The notes below the pieces were generated by a model. That model had not been told where the DNA came from. It searched no databases and saw only the letters and a list, made by a program, of their open reading frames with translations. Both the position numbers and the translations under genes were made by a program. A stretch of 64,000 bases of DNA from Enterobacter kobei (GTDB lineage Bacteria > Pseudomonadota > Gammaproteobacteria > Enterobacterales > Enterobacteriaceae), in the NCBI RefSeq assembly GCF_001729765.1, contig NZ_CP017181.1, positions 3,224,001 to 3,288,000 on the forward strand, in the 5' to 3' direction. Positions within the stretch are counted from its first letter, which is position 1; every line of letters starts with the position of its first letter. This document shows, piece after piece, positions 53,843 to 61,134 of the stretch.

Positions 53843-53857
53843 GCCGGGTAGCGCTGC
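53843..53857. repeat. Left half of a REP element split by the IS
   Basis: GCCGGGTAGCG-CTGC is the left arm of a REP unit. Joined to 55154 onward (GCTTACCCGGCCTAC), it restores a normal REP palindrome. The last four bases, CTGC (53854-53857), are repeated at 55150-55153 and are taken as the target-site duplication. Confidence 0.8.
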
Positions 53858-53971
53858 TGTATGACCGGATACATAGGTGACAGATCAGACCGGGAACATA
53901 GGTAACACTTTTAGTCTATCCGGAGCACACTCTGGGTTTTTCGGTCGTAGTACGCAAGCGTTATCCCATTA

Positions 53972-53999
53972 AAGATGATGGCCTCAAGGCCATCATCTT
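53972..53999. other. 12-bp perfect hairpin inside the IS
   Basis: AAGATGATGGCC and GGCCATCATCTT are perfect complements around a TCAA loop, within the frame extension. On the transposase message it lies about 55 nt after the heptamer. A T-run does not follow. Its role is unknown: it could impede ribosomes or outside transcription, or be coincidental with the coding sequence. Confidence 0.75.
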
Positions 54000-54038
54000 G
54001 TTCTTCCAGCATGATGTACTCCCCAGTCAGTGCTTCAC

Positions 54039-55067
54039 TCAGGAACACCGTACCTTTTTTTCCATATAGAGGGTCCCCCTCGATTTCACCCTGTAGACTG
54101 TACCTCCTTCCGGATAAGCATATTCAGGAACACGGCCATCCCAGTGTCGGTTTGAGGGTTGCCATACCGTTCCGGGCGTTGCTCCCGCCAGTGCTTCATG
54201 CGGCCTTTCGTAGTTAAATTCTTTCCGGTAGTCACTGAACCACCGCTGTTGTTCTTCCATCGTCATGAAGGTGTTGCCCTGTTTCACCGCACTTTTCAGG
54301 GAGCGGTGCATTCGCTCATGGCGGCCATTTTCTTCCGGATGCCCCTTTCTGATACGCTCCGGCCTGATGCCCAGCTTGATTAGCCAGACGGCAAGACGAC
54401 TTAATCCGGCTATTCCTGTTCCCGCGAAGGGCTGGCCGTTATCGGTTCTAAGCACTTCCGGCAGACCATATTCCAGGAACGCATCCGTCAGGCACTCTCT
54501 GACAAAGGGTTCACTCTCACGGTGTGTTCCCCGGCAGCTGAGCAGATACCGGCTGTGATTATCGGTCAGGGTGAAAGGATGGCAGTACTCTCTGCTGAGC
54601 AGCCTGAACTTGCCTTTAAAATCAGCGCTCCAGACCTGATTGTTCTCACTGATGATGGTCAGGGGCTGGCGATTGCCTGGTGTTCTGCGTTTTCGTTTTT
54701 TATCCGGAACCAGGCCTTCGCGCTTGAGGATATCGCCGATAGTGCTGGCGGCAGGTACGGTAAAATCGACGTGATGATTGAGCAACCACATCCGCAGTTT
54801 TTTTGGCCCCCAGTCAGGGTGTTTTTGACGCAGGGCAGTCAGGTGTCCGGCGATATCATCAGGAACCGTCCGGGAGTGGGAGCGTGGCGCACGCGACCGG
54901 TCCGAGAGAGATGACAGGTCAGAAGGGTCAAAACGCTGAAGCCATTTATAGCCGGTTTTACGGCTGATGCCAAAAAGACGGCAAAGCGCGGAGAAGGAGT
55001 CCGTACCTGCATGGCAGGCACGGATAAAATCAAGGCGTTGCATAGGTCGGGTCTCAGTCCAGGGCAT
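54039..55067 (-). CDS. IS481-family transposase (zero-frame product)
   Basis: DDE transposase, 342 residues in the zero frame, starting MPWTETRPM after GAGGAG at 7 nt spacing. The N-terminus has helix-turn-helix DNA-binding segments (FSALCRLFGISRKTGYKWL), then a basic linker (KKRKRRTPGNRQP). The integrase-type catalytic core shows Asp149 (VWSADFKGK), Asp209 (LRTDNGQPFA) and Glu251 of the P-x-x-N-x-x-x-E motif (GHPEENGRHERMH). The frame ends in VRCS directly after a run of seven A (54061-54055). A -1 shift there would replace these four residues by a 47-residue tail. Confidence 0.93.
   Translation of the reverse strand: MPWTETRPMQRLDFIRACHAGTDSFSALCRLFGISRKTGYKWLQRFDPSDLSSLSDRSRAPRSHSRTVPDDIAGHLTALRQKHPDWGPKKLRMWLLNHHVDFTVPAASTIGDILKREGLVPDKKRKRRTPGNRQPLTIISENNQVWSADFKGKFRLLSREYCHPFTLTDNHSRYLLSCRGTHRESEPFVRECLTDAFLEYGLPEVLRTDNGQPFAGTGIAGLSRLAVWLIKLGIRPERIRKGHPEENGRHERMHRSLKSAVKQGNTFMTMEEQQRWFSDYRKEFNYERPHEALAGATPGTVWQPSNRHWDGRVPEYAYPEGGTVYRVKSRGTLYMEKKVRCS
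54054..54060 (-). other. Slippery heptamer A-AAA-AAG in the transposase gene
   Basis: In the zero frame the codons read GAA AAA AAG GTA, so the heptamer A AAA AAG is in the exact register used for -1 slippage in dnaX and many IS3-family elements. Slippage moves reading to GGT ACG GTG and opens the 47-codon extension. No strong stem was found in the optimal 5-9-nt window; a weak AGTG/CACT stem follows 12 nt on. Confidence 0.6.
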
Positions 55068-55149
55068 AGCGAGTCTCCTCTTCTATGCCAGTTATAACTG
55101 TTACCCATGTATCCGGTCTAAAGTGTTACCCATGTTTCCGGTTCATACC

Positions 55150-55168
55150 CTGCGCTTACCCGGCCTAC
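55150..55168. repeat. Right half of the split REP, with CTGC duplication
   Basis: CTGC (55150-55153) repeats the bases left of the element. GCTTACCCGGCCTAC then completes the REP palindrome started at 53843. Confidence 0.8.
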
Positions 55169-55244
55169 AAAATCCGCAAATTTGCATCTTGCCTCCCCTC
55201 CCCGCACAATGAAGTCCTGTCGCAGTGAAGACAAAAGGTAACCT

Positions 55245-55844
55245 ATGAGTCAGAGTCATTTCTTTGCCCACCTCTCCCGCCTGAAACTCATCAACCGCTG
55301 GCCGCTGATGCGCAACGTGCGCACAGAGAACGTATCAGAGCACAGTCTTCAGGTTGCCATGGTCGCGCACGCGCTGGCCGCCATTAAAAACCGCAAATTT
55401 AACGGGCAGGTGAATGCCGAGCGCATCGCATTGCTGGCGATGTACCACGACGCGTCAGAAGTGTTAACCGGTGATCTGCCGACGCCGGTGAAATATTTCA
55501 ACTCACAGATTGCGCAGGAATATAAGGCCATTGAGAAAATCGCCCAGCAGAAGTTGATCGACATGGTGCCGGAGGAGCTGCGCGATATCTTTGAACCGCT
55601 CATCGACGAGCATCAGTATACGGAAGATGAAAAGTCGCTGGTCAAACAGGCCGACGCGCTGTGCGCCTATCTGAAGTGTCTTGAAGAGTTGTCTGCGGGC
55701 AATAACGAGTTTTTACTGGCGAAAACGCGTCTGGAAAAAACCCTGGCATCCCGCCGCAGCGACGAGATGGATTATTTTATGCAGGTATTTGTGCCGAGCT
55801 TCCATTTATCGCTGGATGAGATTAGCCAGGATTCACCGTTGTAA
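55245..55844 (+). CDS. yfbR: 5'-Deoxynucleotidase YfbR
   Basis: HD-domain phosphohydrolase that removes phosphate from deoxyribonucleoside 5'-monophosphates, part of dNTP pool balance. The 199 residues equal E. coli. Metal ligands are visible: the His of [15 protein letters not shown], the His-Asp of [19 protein letters not shown], and the distal Asp of [12 protein letters not shown]. The ATG is preceded by AAGGTAACCT. The IS ends 95 bp upstream, so any promoter further back, or read-through from alaA, has been displaced by 1.3 kb. Confidence 0.96.
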   Translation: MSQSHFFAHLSRLKLINRWPLMRNVRTENVSEHSLQVAMVAHALAAIKNRKFNGQVNAERIALLAMYHDASEVLTGDLPTPVKYFNSQIAQEYKAIEKIAQQKLIDMVPEELRDIFEPLIDEHQYTEDEKSLVKQADALCAYLKCLEELSAGNNEFLLAKTRLEKTLASRRSDEMDYFMQVFVPSFHLSLDEISQDSPL

Positions 55845-55849
55845 TTTTA

Positions 55850-55881
55850 GCCGGGTGGCGGCTTCGCCTTACCCGGCCTAC
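55850..55881. repeat. REP element between yfbR and yfbS
   Basis: A complete REP unit (GCCGGGTGGCGGCTTCGCC then TTACCCGGCCTAC) lies between the convergent genes yfbR and yfbS. It is intact and shows what the two IS-interrupted REPs looked like; its loop is CTTC. Confidence 0.85.
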
Positions 55882-55896
55882 GTTTCTGCGCTCACG

Positions 55897-57729
55897 CTAA
55901 AACGGGAATAAAACCGGAATTAACACCACGCACACCACCATCACCAGCACGGTGAATGGCACGCCAATCTTCACAAAATCGCTGAATTTATAATTTCCTG
56001 GCCCCAGCACCAGCGTATTGACCGGGGATGAAACCGGCGTCATAAATGCCGCGGAAGCCGCCATCGCCACCATCATCGCAAACGGGTAGGGTGACACGCC
56101 CATGGATTTCGCCATCGCCAGCGCAATGGGCGCCATCAGCACCGCCGTGGCGGTATTGGAGATAAACAACCCGATCGTGGCGCACATAATGAACAGGCAC
56201 ACCATCATCAAATACGGTCCGTACCCGCCGCCCATGTCCATGAGCCCTTTAACGATTAAATCTACCCCGCCGGTTTTTTGCAGCGCGAGGGCAAAAGGCA
56301 TCATCCCCACGATAAGAATGATGCTCGGCCAGTGAATGGCTTTATAAGCGCTCTCGGCGTCGATACAGCGGAATTTCCCCATCAGCAGACAGGCAATGAT
56401 GGCGGCTATGGGGTTTGGAATTTCATCGGTCAGCATCAGCGCGACCATCAGCACCAGACAAAAAATCGCGTGCGGCGCCTGGCTGTGCGCCGGAGACGCA
56501 TCGCTCTCCTCAACCGGCATGTTGAGCACCACAAAATCACGCCCTTTTTGCCCGAGTTGGCTAATCAACTTCCAGTTTCCCACCACAAGGAAGATATCCC
56601 CCAGCAGGATCGGTTCATCCACGACGGCCCCTTCCATCGCCACGCCGTCGCGCTTCAGCCCCACGACGTTCAGGCCATACCGGGTGCGGAACCCCATTTC
56701 GCGCACGGTTTTGCCCAACAGTTCGGACTCGGGGATCAGCGAGACTTCAGCCATACCGACATCCAGCGCCTGATCGGAGAAATACTCCCCGCGCAGCACC
56801 ATTGGCTCCAGCAGTTGTTCGCTGCAGAACTCGCGCAAATCCACATCCGCAGTGGACATATCGATCAGCAGGACGTCACGCGCCCGAAATTCCGATACGC
56901 CATTGACGTTGACGATCACCCGGCGAAAACGGCGCCAGCGTTCCACGCCGATCACGTTCGCCCCATAGCGCTCGCGCAGTTTCAGGTCGTCAAGACGCTG
57001 GCCGACCATCGGCGAGCCGGGGCGAATGGCCAGACGCCGTGCCCGCCCGGTGAGGCGGTACTCTTTGATGAGATCGCGGAAAGTGCGCCGCTTCCACCCG
57101 TCTTTGTTTTTGTCCTGGTTCTCGCCTTTCAGGGCAAAACGGGTCAGCAGCATATAGACCACGCCCATCGCCAGAATCACCAGACCCAACGGGGTGACGC
57201 TGAAAAAGCTGAAGCCCTGAAAACCTTCCCGGAGCAGCTCACTGTTGACGACCAGGTTCGGCGGCGTCGCCACCAGCGTCATCATACCGCTTATCAAACC
57301 GGCAAAACTCAGAGGCATCATCAGTCGCGACGGCGAGCTTTGCATCCGCATGGAGACGCTCAGTACCACCGGGATAAAAATAGCGACCACGCCCGTTGAG
57401 CTCATAAACGCCCCCAGCCCGGCAACCGTCAGCATCAGATAGATCAGCATTTTGGTTTCACTGCTGCCGGCCACTTTAACCAGCCACGCGCCCATGATGG
57501 TCGCCACACCGGTGCGCACCAGGCCGTCGCCAATAATAAACAGGGCGGCAATCAGGATAACGTTAGGATCGCTGAACCCGGAGAAAGCTTCCGGTAGCGT
57601 AAGCGTGCCGCTTAGCACAAACGCGACGATGACAAACAGGGCAACGGCATCCATGCGCACCTTGCCTGTGGCGAAGAGAATAATGGCGATTAAAAGCAGG
57701 CTCAGGACCCAAATCAGTTCACCGTTCAC
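55897..57729 (-). CDS. yfbS: SLC13/DASS-type anion transporter YfbS with two TrkA-C domains
   Basis: Predicted sodium-coupled anion transporter of the divalent anion:Na+ symporter superfamily; the substrate is unknown. The 610 residues equal E. coli YfbS. Membrane helices at both ends ([19 protein letters not shown]; later [15 protein letters not shown] and beyond) flank a cytosolic middle, about 210-380, containing two RCK/TrkA-C domains (for example [15 protein letters not shown] and [20 protein letters not shown]). Substrate-motif-like segments include [13 protein letters not shown] and [17 protein letters not shown]. It stands between yfbR (convergent) and hxpA, with a terminator upstream. 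Confidence 0.94.
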   Translation of the reverse strand: MNGELIWVLSLLLIAIILFATGKVRMDAVALFVIVAFVLSGTLTLPEAFSGFSDPNVILIAALFIIGDGLVRTGVATIMGAWLVKVAGSSETKMLIYLMLTVAGLGAFMSSTGVVAIFIPVVLSVSMRMQSSPSRLMMPLSFAGLISGMMTLVATPPNLVVNSELLREGFQGFSFFSVTPLGLVILAMGVVYMLLTRFALKGENQDKNKDGWKRRTFRDLIKEYRLTGRARRLAIRPGSPMVGQRLDDLKLRERYGANVIGVERWRRFRRVIVNVNGVSEFRARDVLLIDMSTADVDLREFCSEQLLEPMVLRGEYFSDQALDVGMAEVSLIPESELLGKTVREMGFRTRYGLNVVGLKRDGVAMEGAVVDEPILLGDIFLVVGNWKLISQLGQKGRDFVVLNMPVEESDASPAHSQAPHAIFCLVLMVALMLTDEIPNPIAAIIACLLMGKFRCIDAESAYKAIHWPSIILIVGMMPFALALQKTGGVDLIVKGLMDMGGGYGPYLMMVCLFIMCATIGLFISNTATAVLMAPIALAMAKSMGVSPYPFAMMVAMAASAAFMTPVSSPVNTLVLGPGNYKFSDFVKIGVPFTVLVMVVCVVLIPVLFPF

Positions 57730-57768
57730 AACCTATCCTTGTCAGTGGAAGATGAGGAATTTTGCCAT

Positions 57769-57793
57769 AAAAAAGCCCCAGCAACGTGGGGCT
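57769..57793 (-). terminator. Intrinsic terminator of hxpA (yfbT)
   Basis: On the minus strand AGCCCCA-N6-TGGGGCT is followed by a run of six T. It lies 12 nt past the hxpA stop, before the yfbS start. Confidence 0.9.
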
Positions 57794-57804
57794 AAATCAT
57801 GGGA

Positions 57805-58464
57805 TTACATTTTTAGCGAGACGGTTACAACGCCATCGGGCGCCTTAGACACCGCCAGTGCCGTCAGGGAATCCAGCACAAAGTCCGCCTCACTCAGCCG
57901 GGGAGACCCCGCCGGAACGTTAACGGCAATGACGTGACTCCCGGCGTTCAGCCCGGCCAGCACGCCGGCCGCCGCGTCTTCCACGACCACGCACTCAGCG
58001 GGAGCGAGGCCCAGCAGTTCAGCGCCAAGCAGAAACGCATCCGGCTCTGGCTTGCCGCGTTTAACGCGTTCAGCGGTAATGAACACCTCGGGCTTCGGTA
58101 AACCGGCCGCTTTGTGACGGGCATGCGCGACCGGAACAGAGCCGGACGTGACGATAGCCCACGGGATCTGCGCTTCGTTAAGATTTTCAAGCAGTTCGCG
58201 TGCGCCAGGCAGTGCAGTGATACCCTCCGTATCGGTGGCCTCAATCTGCTCCAGGTATGTGAACTCCGCCTGAATCTCCTCCTCAGAACGCCCCGCTAAG
58301 AAGTGCCGCAATGAGGTTATGGCCTGCTTGCCATGGATGAAATTCAGTACGTCCTGATGGTCGATACCCTGTCTGTCAGCCCAATGGCACCATGAACGCT
58401 CCACAACCGGCAGCGAATCCACCAGCGTACCGTCCAGATCAAACAGAAAACCTCTACACTGCAC
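57805..58464 (-). CDS. hxpA: HAD-family sugar phosphatase HxpA (YfbT)
   Basis: Haloacid-dehalogenase-type phosphatase acting on hexitol/sugar phosphates in E. coli. Motif I is FLFDLDGTLVDS with the nucleophile Asp and general-acid Asp. Motif II is IVTSGS, and motif III/IV are ERVKRGKPEPDAFLLGAELLG and VVVEDAAAGVLAGLNAG. No ATG fits. The GTG at 58464 is chosen because GGAG lies 6 nt before it and it aligns with the E. coli start; another GTG at 58470 abuts that site. This gives 219 residues (216 in E. coli). Confidence 0.92.
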   Translation of the reverse strand: MQCRGFLFDLDGTLVDSLPVVERSWCHWADRQGIDHQDVLNFIHGKQAITSLRHFLAGRSEEEIQAEFTYLEQIEATDTEGITALPGARELLENLNEAQIPWAIVTSGSVPVAHARHKAAGLPKPEVFITAERVKRGKPEPDAFLLGAELLGLAPAECVVVEDAAAGVLAGLNAGSHVIAVNVPAGSPRLSEADFVLDSLTALAVSKAPDGVVTVSLKM

Positions 58465-58475
58465 ACGCACCTCCG

Positions 58476-58970
58476 TCAGGCATTAATGATTTGTTGAATT
58501 TCGTTGCTGCTTAAATGGTACTGACGCGGGCAGGCGTGCCACGCGCTCAGCATACGCTGGTATTTATCCCACATTGGGGTCTGCGCGTTAAAGCCGTGGG
58601 TACCCGCATCGAAGTGGGTATAACGCCCTTCGGTATTCACCATAAAGCGGACATAGCTCAGATAACGCGCTTCCGTCGCTGCATCAAAGCCTAAGAAGGT
58701 GACACGGCGCTCGTCAATGGACTGCTGATCTTTGAGATTAGTCCAGGAAACATGCAGGGCGTGGTACATCTCCATAATGTCGATCACGATGCGGCAGGTT
58801 TCTTCTTTCAGCTCACCAAACTCGCGGTCCAGTTCGCGCATTTGCAAACCAAACCCCCGTTCGACGATAGTCTGCAGGCGGCTGTAGCGCGCAGCGTTAT
58901 CGGGATCAAGCATTGTCATCATTTTGTACTGGTTAGACAAAATCAGACGTTGAGCATGGGTCATTTCCAT
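58476..58970 (-). CDS. yfbU: YfbU family protein
   Basis: Conserved small protein of unknown function, 164 residues as in E. coli. The ATG at 58970 ([14 protein letters not shown]) has AGGAG 7 nt ahead; a 14-residue longer frame reads into the upstream terminator and is rejected. It is largely helical, with no membrane segment or signal. It ends 11 nt before the hxpA start and is probably cotranscribed with it. Confidence 0.94.
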   Translation of the reverse strand: MEMTHAQRLILSNQYKMMTMLDPDNAARYSRLQTIVERGFGLQMRELDREFGELKEETCRIVIDIMEMYHALHVSWTNLKDQQSIDERRVTFLGFDAATEARYLSYVRFMVNTEGRYTHFDAGTHGFNAQTPMWDKYQRMLSAWHACPRQYHLSSNEIQQIINA

Positions 58971-58998
58971 CTTTCGACTCCTGTAGCGCATTGCACTG

Positions 58999-59041
58999 TA
59001 AAAAAAAGACACGGTAACGGTTTGTTACTGTGCCTTTTTTT
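58999..59041 (-). terminator. Intrinsic terminator of yfbV
   Basis: On the minus strand GGCACAGTAAC pairs with GTTACCGTGTC around a short loop, followed by eight T. It lies 22 nt past the yfbV stop and separates it from yfbU. Confidence 0.88.
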
Positions 59042-59062
59042 GTTAGTCGTTTCGATGATCAA

Positions 59063-59518
59063 TCACAAGTCATCGAGGAATGTTTTATCCAACTGCTTAA
59101 AAGCGCGCTTTAACGTGTCCGCCAGCGCCTGGTAATCCGGCTTGCCTTCAACCGGAGCAAGCGCCTGCCCGGCCTCCTCCAGTTTTCCACGGACTTCATA
59201 AAACCAGTGTAAAATAGAAGGTGGCAGTGGCGTGATGGACCGTTTTCCTAACCACCACAGCCCCTGCATCGGCAGGCTTAACGCAAAGAGTGCTGTCGCC
59301 ACGGCCGGGCCAAGCTGTCCGCCTAACGCTATTTGCCAGCACAGGGTAAAAATGGCGACAGGGGGCATAAAGCGAATCGCGTAGCGCGTGGCGCGGATGG
59401 TGCGATTCTCAATAAACATTGGCGCAAGGCGCTTTTCCATCGGCCACGTCTTTGCGTAATGCTGTCCCCGACGAAACAGACTGAAGAAATTCACGGTAGG
59501 GGTTTCGGGTGTCGACAT
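59063..59518 (-). CDS. yfbV: Membrane protein YfbV (UPF0208)
   Basis: Small inner-membrane protein of the UPF0208 family, 151 residues as in E. coli. In E. coli it has been linked to limiting long-range interactions around the Ter macrodomain. Two predicted membrane helices lie near 45-65 ([20 protein letters not shown]) and 70-90 ([20 protein letters not shown]). A charged helical C-terminus follows. It is divergent from ackA. Confidence 0.93.
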   Translation of the reverse strand: MSTPETPTVNFFSLFRRGQHYAKTWPMEKRLAPMFIENRTIRATRYAIRFMPPVAIFTLCWQIALGGQLGPAVATALFALSLPMQGLWWLGKRSITPLPPSILHWFYEVRGKLEEAGQALAPVEGKPDYQALADTLKRAFKQLDKTFLDDL

Positions 59519-59855
59519 GGCTGTACCTCAACTTCACGTATAAAAATTAAAATTTTTGTGCAAAACCACAACAGGCTATGACAACGTTCAAAATATTTTG
59601 TCATCGCTACCCCGTATCGGGTATCCTGTGCCAGCCTGATTGGGCCATAGACGAGAATCATTCACTCGTCAAATTATCGCACATTATGCCATTGGCTGAA
59701 AATTGTGCTAAATGGCATAAAATCATAGTTATTTCTTCCATCATGCCACAATGTTCGTTTGGCATGATGTTAATCATAAATGTCCGAGTCATCATGCGTT
59801 ACGCTGTTAGACTCACTGACGTTTTTTTAGCCACGTATCAATAATAGGTACTTCC
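59519..59855. promoter_or_regulatory. yfbV-ackA divergent control region
   Basis: This 337-bp region is AT-rich and holds four alternating copies of an ATGCCA/TGGCAT motif: TTATGCCATT 59684-59693, AATGGCATAA 59711-59720, ATCATGCCA 59740-59748 and TGGCATGAT 59760-59768. These form two inverted repeats with 10-bp and 9-bp arms. An FNR-like dyad overlaps the last. A chance ORF (59578-59844) has no supporting features. The elements lie 90-170 bp before the ackA start. Confidence 0.6.
59764..59777. promoter_or_regulatory. Candidate FNR site upstream of ackA
   Basis: ATGAT-GTTA-ATCAT matches 8 of 10 half-site positions of the FNR consensus TTGAT-N4-ATCAA. Anaerobic control of ackA is plausible, but the match alone is weak evidence. 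Confidence 0.35.
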
Positions 59856-61058
59856 ATGTCGAGTAAGTTAGTACTGGTTCTGAACTGCGGTAGCTCCTCA
59901 CTGAAATTCGCCATCATCGATGCGCTCAACGGTGACGAGTACCTCTCTGGTTTGGCCGAATGTTTCCATCTGCCTGAAGCACGTATCAAGTGGAAGATGG
60001 ACGGCAGCAAACAAGAAGCGGCTTTAGGTGCAGGCGCCGCTCACAGTGAAGCGCTGAACTTTATCGTTAACACTATTCTGGCACAAAAACCAGAACTGTC
60101 TGCTCAGCTGACTGCGATTGGTCACCGTATCGTCCACGGCGGCGAAAAATACACCAGTTCCGTCGTGATCGACGAATCTGTTATCCAGGGCATCAAAGAT
60201 TCTGCTTCTTTTGCTCCGCTGCACAACCCGGCGCACCTGATCGGTATCGCTGAAGCGCTGAAATCCTTCCCGAATCTGAAAGACAAAAACGTGGCCGTGT
60301 TCGACACCGCGTTCCATCAGACCATGCCGGAAGAGTCTTACCTCTATGCCCTGCCATACAGCCTGTACAAAGAGCACGGCGTACGTCGTTACGGCGCGCA
60401 CGGCACCAGCCACTTCTTTGTGACTCAGGAAGCCGCAAAAATCCTGAACAAACCTGTTGAAGAAGTGAACATCATCACCTGCCATCTGGGCAACGGTGGT
60501 TCTGTTTCTGCTATCCGCAACGGTAAATGTGTTGATACCTCCATGGGTCTGACCCCGCTGGAAGGTCTGGTGATGGGTACCCGTTCCGGTGACATCGACC
60601 CGGCGATCATCTTCCACCTGCACGACACTCTGGGCATGAGCGTTGACGACATCAACAAAATGCTGACTAAAGAGTCTGGCCTGCTGGGTCTGACCGAAGT
60701 CACCAGCGACTGCCGCTATGTTGAAGACAACTACGCAGAGAAAGCAGACGCTAAACGTGCAATGGACGTTTACTGCCACCGTCTGGCGAAATACATCGGT
60801 TCTTACACTGCGCTGATGGACGGTCGTCTGGACGCGGTTATCTTCACCGGTGGTATCGGTGAGAACGCGGCTATGGTTCGTGAACTGTCCCTGGGCAAAC
60901 TGGGCGTTCTGGGCTTCGACGTTGATCACGAGCGTAACCTGGCTGCGCGTTTCGGCAAGTCTGGCTTCATCAACAAAGAAGGCACCCGTCCGGCTATAGT
61001 TATCCCAACTAACGAAGAGCTGGTCATCGCGCAAGACGCACACCGCCTGACTGCCTGA
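59856..61058 (+). CDS. ackA: Acetate kinase AckA
   Basis: Converts acetyl phosphate and ADP to acetate and ATP (reversibly), the last step of overflow and fermentative acetate production. The 400 residues equal E. coli. Family signatures are [14 protein letters not shown] at the N-terminus, [24 protein letters not shown], and the ATP-binding [14 protein letters not shown]. It is followed by a strong hairpin and then pta, the partner that makes acetyl phosphate. The pair lies between two inverted IS copies. Confidence 0.98.
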   Translation: MSSKLVLVLNCGSSSLKFAIIDALNGDEYLSGLAECFHLPEARIKWKMDGSKQEAALGAGAAHSEALNFIVNTILAQKPELSAQLTAIGHRIVHGGEKYTSSVVIDESVIQGIKDSASFAPLHNPAHLIGIAEALKSFPNLKDKNVAVFDTAFHQTMPEESYLYALPYSLYKEHGVRRYGAHGTSHFFVTQEAAKILNKPVEEVNIITCHLGNGGSVSAIRNGKCVDTSMGLTPLEGLVMGTRSGDIDPAIIFHLHDTLGMSVDDINKMLTKESGLLGLTEVTSDCRYVEDNYAEKADAKRAMDVYCHRLAKYIGSYTALMDGRLDAVIFTGGIGENAAMVRELSLGKLGVLGFDVDHERNLAARFGKSGFINKEGTRPAIVIPTNEELVIAQDAHRLTA

Positions 61059-61063
61059 TTCCA

Positions 61064-61086
61064 CACCGCCAGCAATGCTGGCGGTG
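61064..61086 (+). terminator. Hairpin between ackA and pta
   Basis: Perfect 10-bp arms, CACCGCCAGC and GCTGGCGGTG, around AAT start 5 nt after the ackA stop. They are followed by CTGTTTTG, a weak U-tract. It is likely a partial terminator that lowers pta relative to ackA message. Confidence 0.65.
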
Positions 61087-61134
61087 CTGTTTTGTAACCC
61101 GCCCCGTGTCGGCGGTAACGAAAGAGGATAAACC

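Larger units (their letters stand above)
53911..54060 (-). other. -1 frame extension of the transposase
   Basis: From the heptamer A-AAA-AAG (54060-54054) the -1 frame stays open for 47 codons, from GGT at 54054 to TAA at 53911-53913. The predicted tail begins GTVFLSEALTGEY and ends QSVLRID. This would give a 385-residue product. The extension stops 2 nt before the inner terminal repeat, so it uses nearly all the remaining space in the element. It may be a programmed -1 frameshift, or the remnant of a one-base deletion in an A-run. Confidence 0.6.
53858..55149 (-). mobile_element. IS481-family insertion sequence, complete copy (1292 bp)
   Basis: The boundaries come from a CTGC duplication on both sides and from the second copy at 63304, which shares the same GGTATGAACCGG end. 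The ends are imperfect inverted repeats (TGTATG-ACCGG at 53858 and GGTATGAACCGG inward from 55149). Each end carries two tandem 19-20-bp motifs of the type ACCGGaAACATgGGTaACA with a 25-bp period: 53864 and 53889 at the left; about 55142 and 55117, read inward, at the right. A single DDE transposase gene fills it on the minus strand. It is inserted in the loop of a REP element between alaA and yfbR. Confidence 0.9.

Noticed and set aside
59578..59844. 88-codon ORF before ackA
   Set aside because: No ribosome binding site. It covers the inverted-repeat control region, and its composition is unlike the coding genes nearby.
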